A stretch of DNA of 64,000 nt from Vibrio azureus (GTDB lineage Bacteria > Pseudomonadota > Gammaproteobacteria > Enterobacterales > Vibrionaceae): NCBI RefSeq assembly GCF_002849855.1, contig NZ_CP018616.1, positions 806,001-870,000 of the forward strand, written 5' to 3'. The notes beneath the pieces are model-generated. The model did not search any database. It was not told the origin of the DNA and saw only the letters and a list, made by a program, of their open reading frames with translations. This document shows, piece by piece, positions 17,703 through 25,316 of this stretch (positions within the stretch are counted from its first letter, which is position 1; each line of letters begins with the position of its first letter). The translations under genes and the position numbers were made by a program.

Positions 17703-18961
17703 AGCCTTTACCACAGTGGTTAGACAGCCTTGCGGGCAATCATACACCTGACTTTGATGAATGTGTTGCTTATCTTGCCGATTATTTTCCGTTACTCAAT
17801 GAGTTTGCTGATACAGAGCAAGATAACATTTGGCATGCGGAAGGTGATGTGGCCATTCATACCAATATGGTTTTAACCGAGCTTTATTCCTTACTGTCAT
17901 CACAGGCGAGTCATATCCAAGGAGAGCTTAGGCAAGGGTTGGTGTTATCCGCACTGCTCCATGATATTGCTAAACCGTTGACCACTCGTCGAAAAGAGAT
18001 TTTGGGCAGGGAGCGTGTTATTGCGACAGGGCACGAAGAGGCGGGTGCGAACTATTTAGCACTACGATTAATGGCATTACCGCTGAGTCATCGTGTCATT
18101 TCAATGATCATGGGCTTGGTTGGTTTTCATCAAATGCCCAAACGTTTAGTCATAAAAAATGCGGATTTCAGCGAGTATTTTAAACTCTCACTTAATGCAG
18201 ATTTAGAACTGCTGTATTGGCTTGAAGTGGCCGATCTGAAAGGACGTATTTGTGATGACTTCGCAGGCCAGCTTGATCTTTTGGAACAGTTTAAGATGTT
18301 TGCGCAGGAATATCGATTATGGCAAAACAGCCATCCACAAAGACTGGCATTGAGTAAGATTCAAGTTAAAGACTCACCTTCCGAGCAGGCTTTTATCGAT
18401 GGCTACGCGATTAAGCAATGGTCACAAGGTGACATTCACTCAGCTGAAGAAGCCGTGACGAAAAACTACTTATCCTGCCAACATTACAGCCATTTTTATG
18501 TGATGTGTGGCTTGAGTGGCAGTGGCAAAACCTCTTGGATTGCTAACAATCTAAAAGGCTTTGAAGTGATTTCTCTTGATCAAATAAGAGCGGAATTAAA
18601 TGGTAAACGTGAGTGCCAAAAAAAACGAGGGCAAGTCCTACAACTGGCTAAATTGCGTTTAAAAAGAGCCTTAGCTGCAAAGCGAAATGTTGTGTGGGAC
18701 GCCACCAATATTAGAAAGGATTTCAGGAGCGTCTTGTGTGATTTGGGTGATAACTACAATGCCTTGGTGACCATTGTGGCTTTTCAACAAAAACTAAGCC
18801 GCATTTACAAGAATAACAACAAGCGCCGACATGCTGTCAGTTACGAAGTGCTTGAAGCTCAACAGAAAAAACTGGAATGGCCATGGCGGTCTGAAGCCCA
18901 TCGAATGTTAGTCATCGGAGAAAAAGGCCAAGAGCTGCTTAGGCAAGGAACATTTCTTTAA
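17699..18961 (+). CDS. HD-Pnk end-healing enzyme (2',3'-phosphoesterase and 5'-kinase)
   Basis: 420 aa with a GTG start. The aaggagg ribosome site at 17688-17694 fixes this start. Residues about 45-250 are an HD domain (H54, LLHDIAKP with H88-D89, GHEEAG with H112). Residues about 265-420 are a P-loop kinase with Walker A GLSGSGKT (271-278), the SLDQIR loop (D294) and DATNIRKDFR (334-343). This is the architecture of the characterised Runella HD-Pnk, which removes 2',3'-cyclic or 3' phosphates and phosphorylates 5'-OH ends, making ends that the adjacent ligase can join. It is the last gene of the module; a terminator-like region and a repeat copy follow. Confidence 0.9.
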   Translation: MKPLPQWLDSLAGNHTPDFDECVAYLADYFPLLNEFADTEQDNIWHAEGDVAIHTNMVLTELYSLLSSQASHIQGELRQGLVLSALLHDIAKPLTTRRKEILGRERVIATGHEEAGANYLALRLMALPLSHRVISMIMGLVGFHQMPKRLVIKNADFSEYFKLSLNADLELLYWLEVADLKGRICDDFAGQLDLLEQFKMFAQEYRLWQNSHPQRLALSKIQVKDSPSEQAFIDGYAIKQWSQGDIHSAEEAVTKNYLSCQHYSHFYVMCGLSGSGKTSWIANNLKGFEVISLDQIRAELNGKRECQKKRGQVLQLAKLRLKRALAAKRNVVWDATNIRKDFRSVLCDLGDNYNALVTIVAFQQKLSRIYKNNNKRRHAVSYEVLEAQQKKLEWPWRSEAHRMLVIGEKGQELLRQGTFL

Positions 18962-18989
18962 GCCGCGCTGAATATCCAACGACTCTATC

Positions 18990-19042
18990 TATACCCAAGA
19001 GACCTCGCTCTGAACCAAACACTTTGAAGCTACTTGGGTATA
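18990..19042. repeat. Palindromic intergenic repeat copy
   Basis: tatacccaagagacctcgct, ctgaaccaaacactttgaag, ctacttgggtata. Full copy with diverged centre, right after the HD-Pnk gene. Confidence 0.75.
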
Positions 19043-19418
19043 CGAGCCGTTGTTGCGACTGAAATCTAAGGTCACCTTGTAGCACAGAGCGCCTGAGGTG
19101 GCTTTTTGCTGATTATTTTTCCACTCTCAGACAAGCTAATAGGTAAGTTAAATCCCATTAACCTTCATAATATCAGACGGTTAATTTTGCTTTGGTAAAG
19201 CTGTGTTATCGCTGCCATTTGTCTAAATGATAGATGGCTCGAAGCTTTTCTTGTTCAACAATGAAGTAGCCAGTTTATTCAAGTGGTGAATGCATTGGTG
19301 TGTATCATTAATATTCATTCTATTGGCAGGCTCGACTGGCGTGAGGAGCAGCGGACTCCAAGGCTGTATGTTTGAGCTGGATTGCCATTCCAATTTGACG
19401 TTTATTTAGAGGTCATCA
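19043..19418. other. 376-nt gap before the acyl/sulfur/export operon
   Basis: It contains a terminator-like stem at about 19068-19107 and must contain the promoter of the nine-gene operon. An inverted repeat ttgttcaacaa lies near 19250. I could not identify convincing -35/-10 or -24/-12 elements by eye. No gene is supported. Confidence 0.5.
19068..19107 (+). terminator. Possible terminator after the RNA-repair module
   Basis: gtcacct pairs with aggtggc (one G-T pair) across a 17-nt loop, followed by ttttt. A moderate candidate. Confidence 0.4.
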
Positions 19419-20594
19419 ATGAATATTGTTGATATATGTAATGATATTAAGTCATCGGGCGGTGACATTGTTAAGTGGGCGCTTTCCGATCTAAAAATGC
19501 TCTTTTCCATGACAGAAAAGCAGCAACAAGATCTTAAAGTGACGCTGATTAAAGAGAGTTTTGAATACCATTACGCGAACAATGCGTTCTATAAAGCGCA
19601 ATGTGATGAAAAAGGGATTGATCCTTCTCAGATTAAGAGCTTTGCTGATCTGATTAAGATTCCAGTGATCCCTGTCAATAGTTTCAAATCCGCTGATAGC
19701 CATAGATTGCTGACTAAGTCATTGATAGAAGTTGAGCATGAGATGCGTTCAACTGGTACCAGTGGTGTACCCAGCGTTGCTCGTCGCTGCAGTGATACGA
19801 TGGATAATGCGGTGATTGGGATTTATAGCATTTACCGTGAAATGTTTGCTCTATCCAAGGGTGCTGCGCTGTGTATTTGCCCTTCGACAGAAGAAATCCC
19901 TGAAATGGGGATGATTAAAGCGTTTAACTTTCTGACGGGTTTGTTCGATACCCATCGATTTATGATCAAAGAAGAGCGCTTTTCTCCTGAAGATTCTTTG
20001 GCTCAACTTAAAGAGTGGGAAGGGACATTTACACGACACTTGATCGGCCCCCCTTTCTTGATTCATCGTCTAGTTGCTTACCTTCGTGCCACAAATACGC
20101 GCCTCAAACTTGATAAAGACAGCATGGTGATTACTTTGGGTGGCTGGAAGCGTTTTACTGGGCAAATGATCTCGCGTAAAGAGTTTGACCAAGAAGTGGA
20201 GGAGTATTTAGGGATTCCTCAGCAAAACGTGCGCGATATGTATGGTCTTGTTGAAGCCAATGTTTTGGTGGTTGAAGATCAATTCAACCAAAAAATAGTC
20301 CCGCCTTATGTGCACTTTTCGGTGCGTGATCCAAACGACTTGAGTAAAGAAGTCGCAGACGGTGAAATTGGCCAATTGGTAATTCTTGACCCATTAGCCA
20401 AAGCGACCCCTGGAATGTTACTGACAGAAGATCTTGTTTACCTACGCAAAGACGAGCTGCAAGGAAACAGAAGAGCGCAACGTATGCAATATGTTATGCG
20501 TTCTCCTGCTGCCAAAGAGTTTGGCTGCTGTGCAGTGAACTTAGAGAGCAAGATGGCTGAAGATGAACAGCAAGCATGCCCTGTTGCTCAGTAA
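19419..20594 (+). CDS. LuxE-like acyl-protein synthetase
   Basis: 391 aa. An adenylate-forming enzyme of the LuxE/EhpF type: nucleotide loop STGTSGVPS (residues 111-119), VITLGGWKRFTGQMISR, then VRDMYGLVEANVL. LuxE activates a fatty acid as acyl-AMP and moves it to a cysteine in its flexible C-terminus. Here the C-terminal tail has C370, C371 and C387 as candidate acceptors. No LuxC reductase, LuxD or luciferase genes are present, so this is not a bioluminescence operon. It is the first gene of a nine-gene run. The carboxylate substrate is unknown. Confidence 0.85.
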   Translation: MNIVDICNDIKSSGGDIVKWALSDLKMLFSMTEKQQQDLKVTLIKESFEYHYANNAFYKAQCDEKGIDPSQIKSFADLIKIPVIPVNSFKSADSHRLLTKSLIEVEHEMRSTGTSGVPSVARRCSDTMDNAVIGIYSIYREMFALSKGAALCICPSTEEIPEMGMIKAFNFLTGLFDTHRFMIKEERFSPEDSLAQLKEWEGTFTRHLIGPPFLIHRLVAYLRATNTRLKLDKDSMVITLGGWKRFTGQMISRKEFDQEVEEYLGIPQQNVRDMYGLVEANVLVVEDQFNQKIVPPYVHFSVRDPNDLSKEVADGEIGQLVILDPLAKATPGMLLTEDLVYLRKDELQGNRRAQRMQYVMRSPAAKEFGCCAVNLESKMAEDEQQACPVAQ

Positions 20595-20657
20595 GATAGC
20601 TTAAATCGTTTTAGTCGCCTTCAGTCGTTTTAGTTATAAAGTGAGCGAGGATTTTCA

Positions 20658-21017
20658 GTGTTTAATTCTATTATCGTGCAACATTTCAGTGACCCGTCAC
20701 ATCAAGGTGAATTAGTCGATGCAGTCGCATCACTCAAGCTGGGTAATCCGGTATGTGGAGACAAAATTGATATCGGGCTTGGTATCGGCTCAAATCGTGT
20801 GATTGAAAAAGCGAGGTTTCGTGCTTGGGGATGTGCAACTTCTGTGGCAATGGCCAATATATTTTGTGACTTTATTGAAGGCAAAGACCTCGAAGAAGTC
20901 AACGCAATGGATGAGCAAAATATCGGGCAACTGTTGGGGGAGTTAGAGCCTTCCCAACGGCATTGCTTAGATATGTTGAGAGAACTCTTTCAGCAATTGA
21001 AAAGGGTGGAGGCTTGA
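20658..21017 (+). CDS. IscU/NifU-type Fe-S or sulfur scaffold protein
   Basis: 119 aa, GTG start with gcgagg upstream. The three scaffold cysteines are in place: VCGDKIDIG, AWGCATSV and QRHCLDML, including the Asp after the first Cys that is typical of IscU. The C-terminal NifU domain and the LPPVK chaperone motif of housekeeping IscU are missing. The cysteine desulfurase gene overlaps its stop (TGATG), so the pair is dedicated. A role in supplying sulfur or an Fe-S cluster to a pathway enzyme is inferred, and no obvious Fe-S enzyme is encoded in the operon. Confidence 0.85.
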   Translation: MFNSIIVQHFSDPSHQGELVDAVASLKLGNPVCGDKIDIGLGIGSNRVIEKARFRAWGCATSVAMANIFCDFIEGKDLEEVNAMDEQNIGQLLGELEPSQRHCLDMLRELFQQLKRVEA

Positions 21018-22213
21018 TGAAAGGGTATTTCGACTATAATGCGACAACCCCGATCTCTGATGGTGTGCAACAGGCAACCATTGATGCACTGGCGCATTTT
21101 GGTAATCCTTCAGGACGCTATCGTTTTAGTCAAGAAAGTAAGCGTATTGTCTCAGACACTCGATTGACGTTTGCAAGATTTCTTAGCTGCGAGGAGGAGG
21201 AGATCTTCTTCACCTCCGGTGGGACAGAAAGTAATAATTTGGCTATCCGTGGAGTGTTGGATCAAAGTGAGCGGCAGAATCTCAGTGGCCAGCACGTAAT
21301 ATGTTCGGCGATCGAACATTCATCGGTTATAGAACTACTGAATTGGTACCACAGTCGTTTGGGATTAGCGGTCACCTTTGTTCAACCTAATCGAGAAGGT
21401 CGGATACAAGTTGAAGATATTCAACGTGCGATAAGGCCTTCTACTTGCTTAATTACAGTGATGGCCATCAATAATGAAATAGGGACGATTCAGCCTATTG
21501 AAGACATTGCGGTGATCGCGAATGCTCATTCGATTCACTTTCATGTTGATGCTGTTCAAGCGGTTGGAAAAATCCCCCTTAATCTTGAGCGGGTAGGGGC
21601 GCATACGGTTGCTTTCTCTGGTCATAAGTTTTATGCACCTAAAGGTATTGGTGGATTGTATTGCAAAAAGTCTTCAGTACTTTCTCCGTTATTTGTTGGT
21701 GGTGGTCAAGAAAAGGGGTTGCGTGGGGGCACTGAAAATACGCTGGGTATTGCGGCTCTTCACGTGGCGGCTAACGAGTGTGCCAAAGATATGCAAAGCC
21801 AATTATTACGTTTTGCCTCGCTTCGCAGCCTTGCTATTACTTTGCTTCAACAGCATGACATTACTTTTCAATGCAACGGCTCTGACAATGCTCAACATCA
21901 AGCGCCATGGACTTTAAATATCAGTATCCAAGGGATTCGTGGCGAAGCTCTCGCTGCTCGTTTAGACATTTGCCATGGCATTGCGGTCTCTTTAGGTTCT
22001 GCCTGCAGTAATAATAAACAACAAAATCGTTCACATGTCCTCAAATCCATGGGCTTGTCGAATCAGGATATTGATAGCGCCATCCGAATCAGTTTCGGTA
22101 AGCAGACTCTCGAAGAGGATATTCATCAACTTGTTGACGCGATTGCAAAAGAAGTCGGCTTTCTAAACCGTCTTTCGCAAGTCACTGTGGAGGATGAGAT
22201 AAGTGCATATTGA
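21017..22213 (+). CDS. Cysteine desulfurase, IscS/NifS family
   Basis: 398 aa from the ATG at 21017, which overlaps the scaffold gene stop by one nt. PLP enzyme: TSGGTESNN (phosphate loop), VDAVQAVGKIP, AFSGHKFYAPKG with K204 as the PLP lysine, and VSLGSACSNN with C330 as the persulfide cysteine. All catalytic features are intact. It moves sulfur from cysteine to a persulfide, releasing alanine. Being encoded between an acyl activator and a fatty acyl-AMP ligase suggests use in a biosynthetic pathway rather than general Fe-S assembly. Confidence 0.92.
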   Translation: MKGYFDYNATTPISDGVQQATIDALAHFGNPSGRYRFSQESKRIVSDTRLTFARFLSCEEEEIFFTSGGTESNNLAIRGVLDQSERQNLSGQHVICSAIEHSSVIELLNWYHSRLGLAVTFVQPNREGRIQVEDIQRAIRPSTCLITVMAINNEIGTIQPIEDIAVIANAHSIHFHVDAVQAVGKIPLNLERVGAHTVAFSGHKFYAPKGIGGLYCKKSSVLSPLFVGGGQEKGLRGGTENTLGIAALHVAANECAKDMQSQLLRFASLRSLAITLLQQHDITFQCNGSDNAQHQAPWTLNISIQGIRGEALAARLDICHGIAVSLGSACSNNKQQNRSHVLKSMGLSNQDIDSAIRISFGKQTLEEDIHQLVDAIAKEVGFLNRLSQVTVEDEISAY

Positions 22214-23882
22214 TAAAGCTGAAACCATCATTGACTGTCTGTCAGCCTATAGTCAGTCGATTGGCGAGCAGCCTGCTTACACGTTTTTACCCCGTGGAAA
22301 AGGAAACGCCCAACCGATTAGCTATCAAGGCTTGCAGCGAAATAGCATGTTGGTCGCACAGGATCTGATTCAACGAAAATGTCATAGGCAGCGCGCCATT
22401 TTGTTATACCCCGCAGGACTTGATTTTCTCTATGGTTTGTATGGGTGTTTTTATGCAGGCGTGATTGCTGTGCCATGCAATCTATCGCGTGGTAGTCACC
22501 ATTTAAAACGGCTTAACGACATCATAGATGATGCTCAAGCGGCGGTCATTTTAACGACTTCAGAGCTAAAATCATCGATGGAATGTCAATTGGGTCGTGA
22601 TGACATTGAGTGGCTTGCTTTTGATTTTGAGCAAACAGAGCTGAACAAAGACATTCGTTATCCAGCGATCAACAAGCATGACATTGCCTTTATTCAATAT
22701 ACTTCTGGATCAACATCGAAACCGAAAGGTGTCATGGTCTCCCACCATAATCTGTTGCAAAACATCATTGCGATTAGAGAAACCTTTGGCACATTTGAAC
22801 ATATTCGTATTGGTGGTTGGCTTCCTCAATTTCATGATATGGGGTTGATAGGTAATATTTTACATACGGTCGGTTTGGGTGGGCATTATATTTTTATGCC
22901 GCCATTGTCATTTATTCAGCGCCCCATTCGGTGGCTTGAACTGATGGCGGAGTATCAATGTGATTTATCGACCGCGCCTAATTTTGCCTATGACTTATGC
23001 GTCGAGAGAATAAAAAAAGAACAGTTGCAGGGGCTAAATTTGAGCTCGTGGAAGTGGGCTGGTAATGGCGCTGAAACCGTTCACCCTGAAACCATCGACG
23101 AATTTTGTGCACTGCTTGAGCCTAGCGGTTTTCGTCGTGCTGCGATGACCCCTTGTTATGGTATGGCAGAAACAACGCTGATGGTTACGGCTTCTGGAAA
23201 AGATGACTCACCACTCACTCTGAACATTGATCCTGAGGCGATGGCAAAAGGTCAATTAGTTGAACAAACGTCATCTTCTTATCAAATAGCGGGTTGTGGA
23301 TTCGTTGCCCCTAATCATGAGGTTCTGATTGTTGATCCGGATACCTGTCAGCCTTTGCGTGCGGGCCAAGTTGGCGAAATATGGGTCAGTGGGCCCAGTG
23401 TCGCAGTAGGATATTGGAATAAACCTGAAAAAACAGAGCATGACTTTGGCGCAACAACGCAGTGTGGCAAAGGGCCTTATTTAAGGACGGGAGATTTAGG
23501 GCTGATAAAAGATAAGCAGCTGGTGGTCTCTGGCCGCCTCAAAGACCTGTTTATTATTCGAGGCAGAAATATATACCCTCAAGATATGGAAAGGTATTTG
23601 GCCAACTATTCAGACTGCTTTCGGTTAAATAAAACCGCGGCGTTTTCCATTGGCCAGGAAGTTGTCCTGTTGCAAGAAGTGGAAAAGTCGGCGATGAAGC
23701 TTCCTTCACTTAAAGAACTGAAAATGCAAGCGATGGCTCAGATGGTACAAGAGTTCGATGTGACGATTAAAGAGTTAATTTTAATCAAAGCTAATACGAT
23801 ACCGATGACTTCAAGTGGCAAAGTACAAAGAGCACTGTGCAGTCAAAAATACTTGGAAGCTGAATTTACAGACGTGTGTTAA
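22203..23882 (+). CDS. Fatty acyl-AMP ligase (FAAL)
   Basis: 559 aa, GTG start overlapping the desulfurase gene by 11 nt, with ggagg at 22190-22194. Motifs: FIQYTSGSTSKPKGVM (about 163-178), QFHDMGLIGNIL, TPCYGMAETTL, LRTGDLG, the FAAL hallmark GRLKDLFIIRGRNIYPQD, and SSGKVQR with the catalytic lysine near the C-terminus. FAALs make acyl-AMP and load it onto a carrier protein, and the next gene is an acyl carrier protein. Together they would commit fatty acids to the pathway. Confidence 0.92.
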   Translation: MHIDKAETIIDCLSAYSQSIGEQPAYTFLPRGKGNAQPISYQGLQRNSMLVAQDLIQRKCHRQRAILLYPAGLDFLYGLYGCFYAGVIAVPCNLSRGSHHLKRLNDIIDDAQAAVILTTSELKSSMECQLGRDDIEWLAFDFEQTELNKDIRYPAINKHDIAFIQYTSGSTSKPKGVMVSHHNLLQNIIAIRETFGTFEHIRIGGWLPQFHDMGLIGNILHTVGLGGHYIFMPPLSFIQRPIRWLELMAEYQCDLSTAPNFAYDLCVERIKKEQLQGLNLSSWKWAGNGAETVHPETIDEFCALLEPSGFRRAAMTPCYGMAETTLMVTASGKDDSPLTLNIDPEAMAKGQLVEQTSSSYQIAGCGFVAPNHEVLIVDPDTCQPLRAGQVGEIWVSGPSVAVGYWNKPEKTEHDFGATTQCGKGPYLRTGDLGLIKDKQLVVSGRLKDLFIIRGRNIYPQDMERYLANYSDCFRLNKTAAFSIGQEVVLLQEVEKSAMKLPSLKELKMQAMAQMVQEFDVTIKELILIKANTIPMTSSGKVQRALCSQKYLEAEFTDVC

Positions 23883-23898
23883 CAAAAGGATTGACGAC

Positions 23899-24150
23899 AT
23901 GCAATTAATTACACAAAGCAAAATGGAAGCGTGGTTGCTTGAATATTTAATGCCCACTTTTCATCAAAACAACTTATCACCCAATGTGAATACATCGTTT
24001 GATGCTTTAGGGCTCGATTCGATGACGCGTGTGCAGTTGGTGACGGCATTGGAAGACGAACTCGGTGTCGAGTTAGACCCTGTTTTAGGTTTTGAGTATC
24101 CGACGATCGCTTCATTGTGTAAACAGGTTGAGTCAATGCAGGAGGCATGA
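23899..24150 (+). CDS. Acyl carrier protein
   Basis: 83 aa from the ATG at 23899 (aaagga upstream). The motif ALGLDSMTRVQL holds S41, the expected phosphopantetheine attachment site, followed by LEDELGVELDPVLGFEYPTI, typical of polyketide/NRPS-style carrier domains rather than AcpP. It is the dedicated partner of the FAAL encoded 16 nt upstream. The monooxygenase gene starts within its stop (ATGA overlap). Confidence 0.92.
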   Translation: MQLITQSKMEAWLLEYLMPTFHQNNLSPNVNTSFDALGLDSMTRVQLVTALEDELGVELDPVLGFEYPTIASLCKQVESMQEA

Positions 24151-25316
24151 TGAGTACGGTACCTTCAATACAAAACCCAGAGACTAAGATCGAAGCCTGC
24201 ATTATTGTGGGTGCTGGTCAGGCAGGGCTGTCACTCGCTTACCAACTGAAGCAGAAAAAGATCACGCCTTTAATTATCGATAAAGAAGATCGCGTTGGTG
24301 ATGTTTGGCGTCGCCGACCTGATGGTATGTTGCTGTTTACTTCTCGTCAGTTTTGTCAGCTTCCGGGTCTTGCGTTGGAGGGGGAACCATCAGGATACCC
24401 AGACAAGGAGGAGATTGCTGATTACTTTGAGCACTATTCAAAAACATTAAAACTTCGTGTTGTTAACGGGGTTGAAGTGACAAGTGTGAGAAGAGAAAAG
24501 CAAATCTATGAAGTGACTTGTAGTAACGGCAAGGTATATCAGGCATTGAGTTTGGTGAATGCAACAGGAGCAAACCAGAAAACCATTATACCGGATTTAT
24601 CACAGCACACCTCACCAGATGTTTTACAACTGACGGCAAGTGATTATAGAAATGTAAGTAGCTTGCAAGGCAATAAGAATGTTGCGGTGATCGGGGATGG
24701 GGCCAGTGGTAGGCAAATCGCAGCGCAACTGGCAGAGCAACATTTAGATGTGACGCTGTTTTGTGGCTCTAAGCGTGCTTTGGTGCCGAATCGAATTCTA
24801 GGCAAAGACCTGTTTTGGTGGCTACATCACCTTGGTTTTTTATACGCCGATGCAGGAAGTTTGATTGGCAAGATTCTCAAAAAGAGGAACCCGATTCCGG
24901 TTAAAAGCCTCAATGATCGACAGCTCAAGAAAATGGGCGTCAGGATCACCAGCAAACTCCGCTCAGCACACAAGAACATTGTGAGTGACCAACAAGGCGA
25001 GAACGTCAGTATCGATGCGATTATTTGGTGTGTGGGCTATCGCGAAGTGACTGATTGGCTTCCGTTGGAAGGCGCGCGAGACAAACATGGTTTTTGCTGT
25101 GAATCCGGAATACATAAAGGTGGGTATACCGCCTTACCTGGGATGTTTTTGATCGGCCGCAAATGGCTCAGTAGTCGCTCTTCAGAACTGTTAGCGGGTA
25201 TGCCCAAAGATAGCCTGCGTGTGGCAAACTTTATTGAGCGTTATTTACAACAGCATCCTGCTCTGAGCCGCTTAGAGCTTAGCGCTGAATATCCAGTGCA
25301 AGAGGTCATGGTATGA
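24147..25316 (+). CDS. Flavin-containing monooxygenase-like FAD/NAD(P)-binding protein
   Basis: 389 aa. FAD motif IIVGAGQAGLSLAY (GAGQAG at 22-27) and a second dinucleotide motif VIGDGASGRQ (183-188) for NADPH, then IIWCVGYREVTDWL near the C-terminus. This two-Rossmann pattern fits class B monooxygenases (YUCCA/FMO-like or N-hydroxylating enzymes). The substrate may be the carrier-bound or released acyl product, with oxidation at N, S or C. It overlaps both neighbouring genes by 4 nt, so it is tightly coupled. The true reaction is unknown. Confidence 0.87.
   Translation: MMSTVPSIQNPETKIEACIIVGAGQAGLSLAYQLKQKKITPLIIDKEDRVGDVWRRRPDGMLLFTSRQFCQLPGLALEGEPSGYPDKEEIADYFEHYSKTLKLRVVNGVEVTSVRREKQIYEVTCSNGKVYQALSLVNATGANQKTIIPDLSQHTSPDVLQLTASDYRNVSSLQGNKNVAVIGDGASGRQIAAQLAEQHLDVTLFCGSKRALVPNRILGKDLFWWLHHLGFLYADAGSLIGKILKKRNPIPVKSLNDRQLKKMGVRITSKLRSAHKNIVSDQQGENVSIDAIIWCVGYREVTDWLPLEGARDKHGFCCESGIHKGGYTALPGMFLIGRKWLSSRSSELLAGMPKDSLRVANFIERYLQQHPALSRLELSAEYPVQEVMV

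Noticed and set aside
19419..25316. A bioluminescence (lux) operon because of the LuxE-like gene
   Set aside because: No luxA, luxB, luxC or luxD; neighbours are FAAL, carrier, desulfurase and exporter genes.
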